A stretch of 43,954 nt of DNA, taken from Caldivirga sp. Its GTDB lineage: Archaea > Thermoproteota > Thermoprotei > Thermoproteales > Thermocladiaceae. The translations under genes were made by a program, and so were the position numbers. Location: positions 1-43,954 of the forward strand of contig NZ_JAGDXD010000020.1 in the NCBI RefSeq assembly GCF_023256255.1, read 5' to 3'. Below the pieces are notes generated by a model, which did not search any database, was not told the origin of the DNA, and worked only from the letters and a program-made list of their open reading frames with translations. Numbering within the stretch: position 1 is the stretch's first letter; each line of letters begins with the position of its first letter. Positions 42,820 through 43,954 of this stretch are shown in pieces.

Positions 42820-43569
42820 CTACCTATTAACTGGTTCTGATTCCCTCCATAATGTTTCAAAGTAGGTCTTAGCTATCTCAATAATGTACTCCTGCGTTGA
42901 GTATAGTGATAAATAGTCTGCGCCGTATTGAATTGTTAATAATACCCCATCCCCAATGAAACCTGCACCAAACATCATATCCCTAACCCTGAGGCTAACC
43001 CTAGGTGGCAGGGTCTTGGCATTATTGACTAGGTCCTTTGTGACAAGTAGTTTAACTTCAGACTTCCCTGCCGCCTCAATGATCATTGAGGTTATTTCAT
43101 CGTCAAGGAGTTGGCCATAGGGTATTGCAATACTAACCTCCTTCGCATTCCCCATCATGATTACCCTAGCTAAGTTCTTAGCGTTTTGAAGCCCCTTAAT
43201 TGTGAAGAGGGTTTCACTTCTAGCCTTAATTGTCCTCTGGTTTGAAGCTTCATAAATCATTTGAAGAGTATTGATTACGGGCTTAGCCTTCTCAATAATA
43301 TCATTAACCCTAGAAACAGTAATACTGAAAACCTCCTTAGGCGGCTTAGCCGCAAAAACCTCAGGCCTCTTACTTGAATCAACATCAATTATACCTAACT
43401 TAACCATACCCTTCAACACACTGTAAACCTTAGATGATGGTACACCGGCATACTTAACTATTGAACTAGCAGTTAACGGACCCCTCTCAACCAGAGTCAA
43501 ATAAACCTTAAGCTGATACCTAGATAAACCAATCATTCTTAACAATGAGTTAACATAGTCATCCATCAT
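42820..43569 (-). CDS. TrmB-family transcription regulator
   Basis: N-terminal winged helix (GLSRYQLKVYLTLVERGPLT, SSKVYSVLKGMVKLGII) followed by an amphipathic linker helix and a C-terminal effector-binding region typical of TrmB proteins (about 249 aa). TrmB regulators sense sugars and switch transport and central metabolism genes. ATG 43569 or 43566 is favoured over GTG 43584; TATA ATTTAAATAG (minus, about 43600-43610). The stop faces the ATP-grasp gene, 23 bases away. Confidence 0.85.
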   Translation of the reverse strand: MMDDYVNSLLRMIGLSRYQLKVYLTLVERGPLTASSIVKYAGVPSSKVYSVLKGMVKLGIIDVDSSKRPEVFAAKPPKEVFSITVSRVNDIIEKAKPVINTLQMIYEASNQRTIKARSETLFTIKGLQNAKNLARVIMMGNAKEVSIAIPYGQLLDDEITSMIIEAAGKSEVKLLVTKDLVNNAKTLPPRVSLRVRDMMFGAGFIGDGVLLTIQYGADYLSLYSTQEYIIEIAKTYFETLWRESEPVNR

Positions 43570-43589
43570 ACTTAAACACCACACACTAT

Positions 43590-43954
43590 GAAAGGGTTCT
43601 TCTATTTAAATCTACGTTAAGACTGAAACACAATATCACACATGATAAAAACACCATTCAATACTTATCCATAGATATATAACAAATGATACTACATTTT
43701 AATCTATGTAATATAATCATTTAGGTTTCTATGATATTTTTCCTTAATTTAAGTATTCCTAATTATTGCAATACATCAATGCTAAATTATATATATTCCT
43801 AGCTAATCATTAATTCAAAGTCATGTCTTATTGTTTATTGTCTTTTGTTGGTGTTGTTTATTATTGTTGGTTAAATTCTTTTTCTTCGAAGGTGTAATGT
43901 GGGGTTGATGAGGCCAGTCCCGGTTTCGAAGAAGCACCCACCAAAAACCCACGA
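43590..43954. other. AT-rich right edge; no supported gene
   Basis: About 365 bases. A TATA-like AAATTATATATAT (43784-43796) precedes a short T-rich ORF (43824-43898, 24 codons) and then an ATG at 43908 whose frame is open to the edge (MRPVPVSKKHPPKTH). An inverted repeat TTCTTCGAA/TTCGAAGAA lies at about 43882 and 43925. None of these can be called a gene with the sequence available. Confidence 0.4.

Noticed and set aside
43824-43954. New gene or TnpB end at the right edge
   Set aside because: Too little sequence; the short T-rich ORF and the open frame at the edge match nothing I recognise.

Overview
The window looks like chromosome of a hyperthermophilic crenarchaeon of the Thermoproteales, most like Caldivirga or Vulcanisaeta. 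Reasons: an archaeal 16S rRNA 5' end, a PaREP1-family gene, crenarchaeal PolB1-type DNA polymerase, a TFE-beta-like factor, Pcc1, MBF1, S6e, an archaeal tRNA-Glu, and TATA boxes placed about 25-30 bases before start codons, so many transcripts appear leaderless. The genus is inferred by eye and was not searched.

Layout. 1-320: start of a minus-strand 16S gene, its leader and promoter. 386-5819: tandem-duplicated MoaC, a small unknown protein, a YkvI-like membrane protein, a topoisomerase IA and a proline-rich membrane protein; the last two share one TATA element. 5.9-9.3 kb: an accessory patch with a frameshifted archaeal AAA-type ATPase gene (palindromic operator candidate), then a TnpB element that splits a decayed Tat-signal gene. 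The element carries a small overlapping ORF before tnpB, an omega-RNA-type end hairpin and a GC-rich region that may be a separate structured RNA on the other strand. 9.4-15.8 kb: intact housekeeping and catabolic genes (cysteine-bearing HTH regulator, MBF1, M20 peptidase, creatininase-family amidohydrolase, YjjX-type NTPase, GH28 glycosidase, alpha/beta lipase).

16-21 kb is a graveyard of toxin-antitoxin-like genes: a PaREP1 remnant, a broken HEPN/MNT pair, a broken membrane protein, an intact PaREP1, a damaged secreted/membrane protein, a frameshifted HtpX-like protease, and an intact MNT gene whose HEPN partner is cut off by an orphan omega-RNA-like end beside tRNA-Glu.

21.3-43.6 kb is mostly core: TrpC, S6e, TFE-beta, MetG, a PQQ-propeller protein, a second cysteine HTH regulator, HflX, Pcc1 with a coiled-coil partner, two aldo-keto reductases flanking a C/D box sRNA candidate, PolB, a DppB-type permease with an unusual soluble N-terminal domain, a PfkB kinase, an MFS transporter, a fused AhbA/AhbB-like siroheme decarboxylase, a RimK-like ATP-grasp ligase and a TrmB regulator.

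The best candidates for something new are the GC-rich RNA and small ORF in the TnpB element, the orphan omega-RNA-like end, the MoaC pseudodimer with complementary active-site losses, the permease with a soluble N-terminal domain, and the abrupt codon-usage switch inside one aldo-keto reductase.
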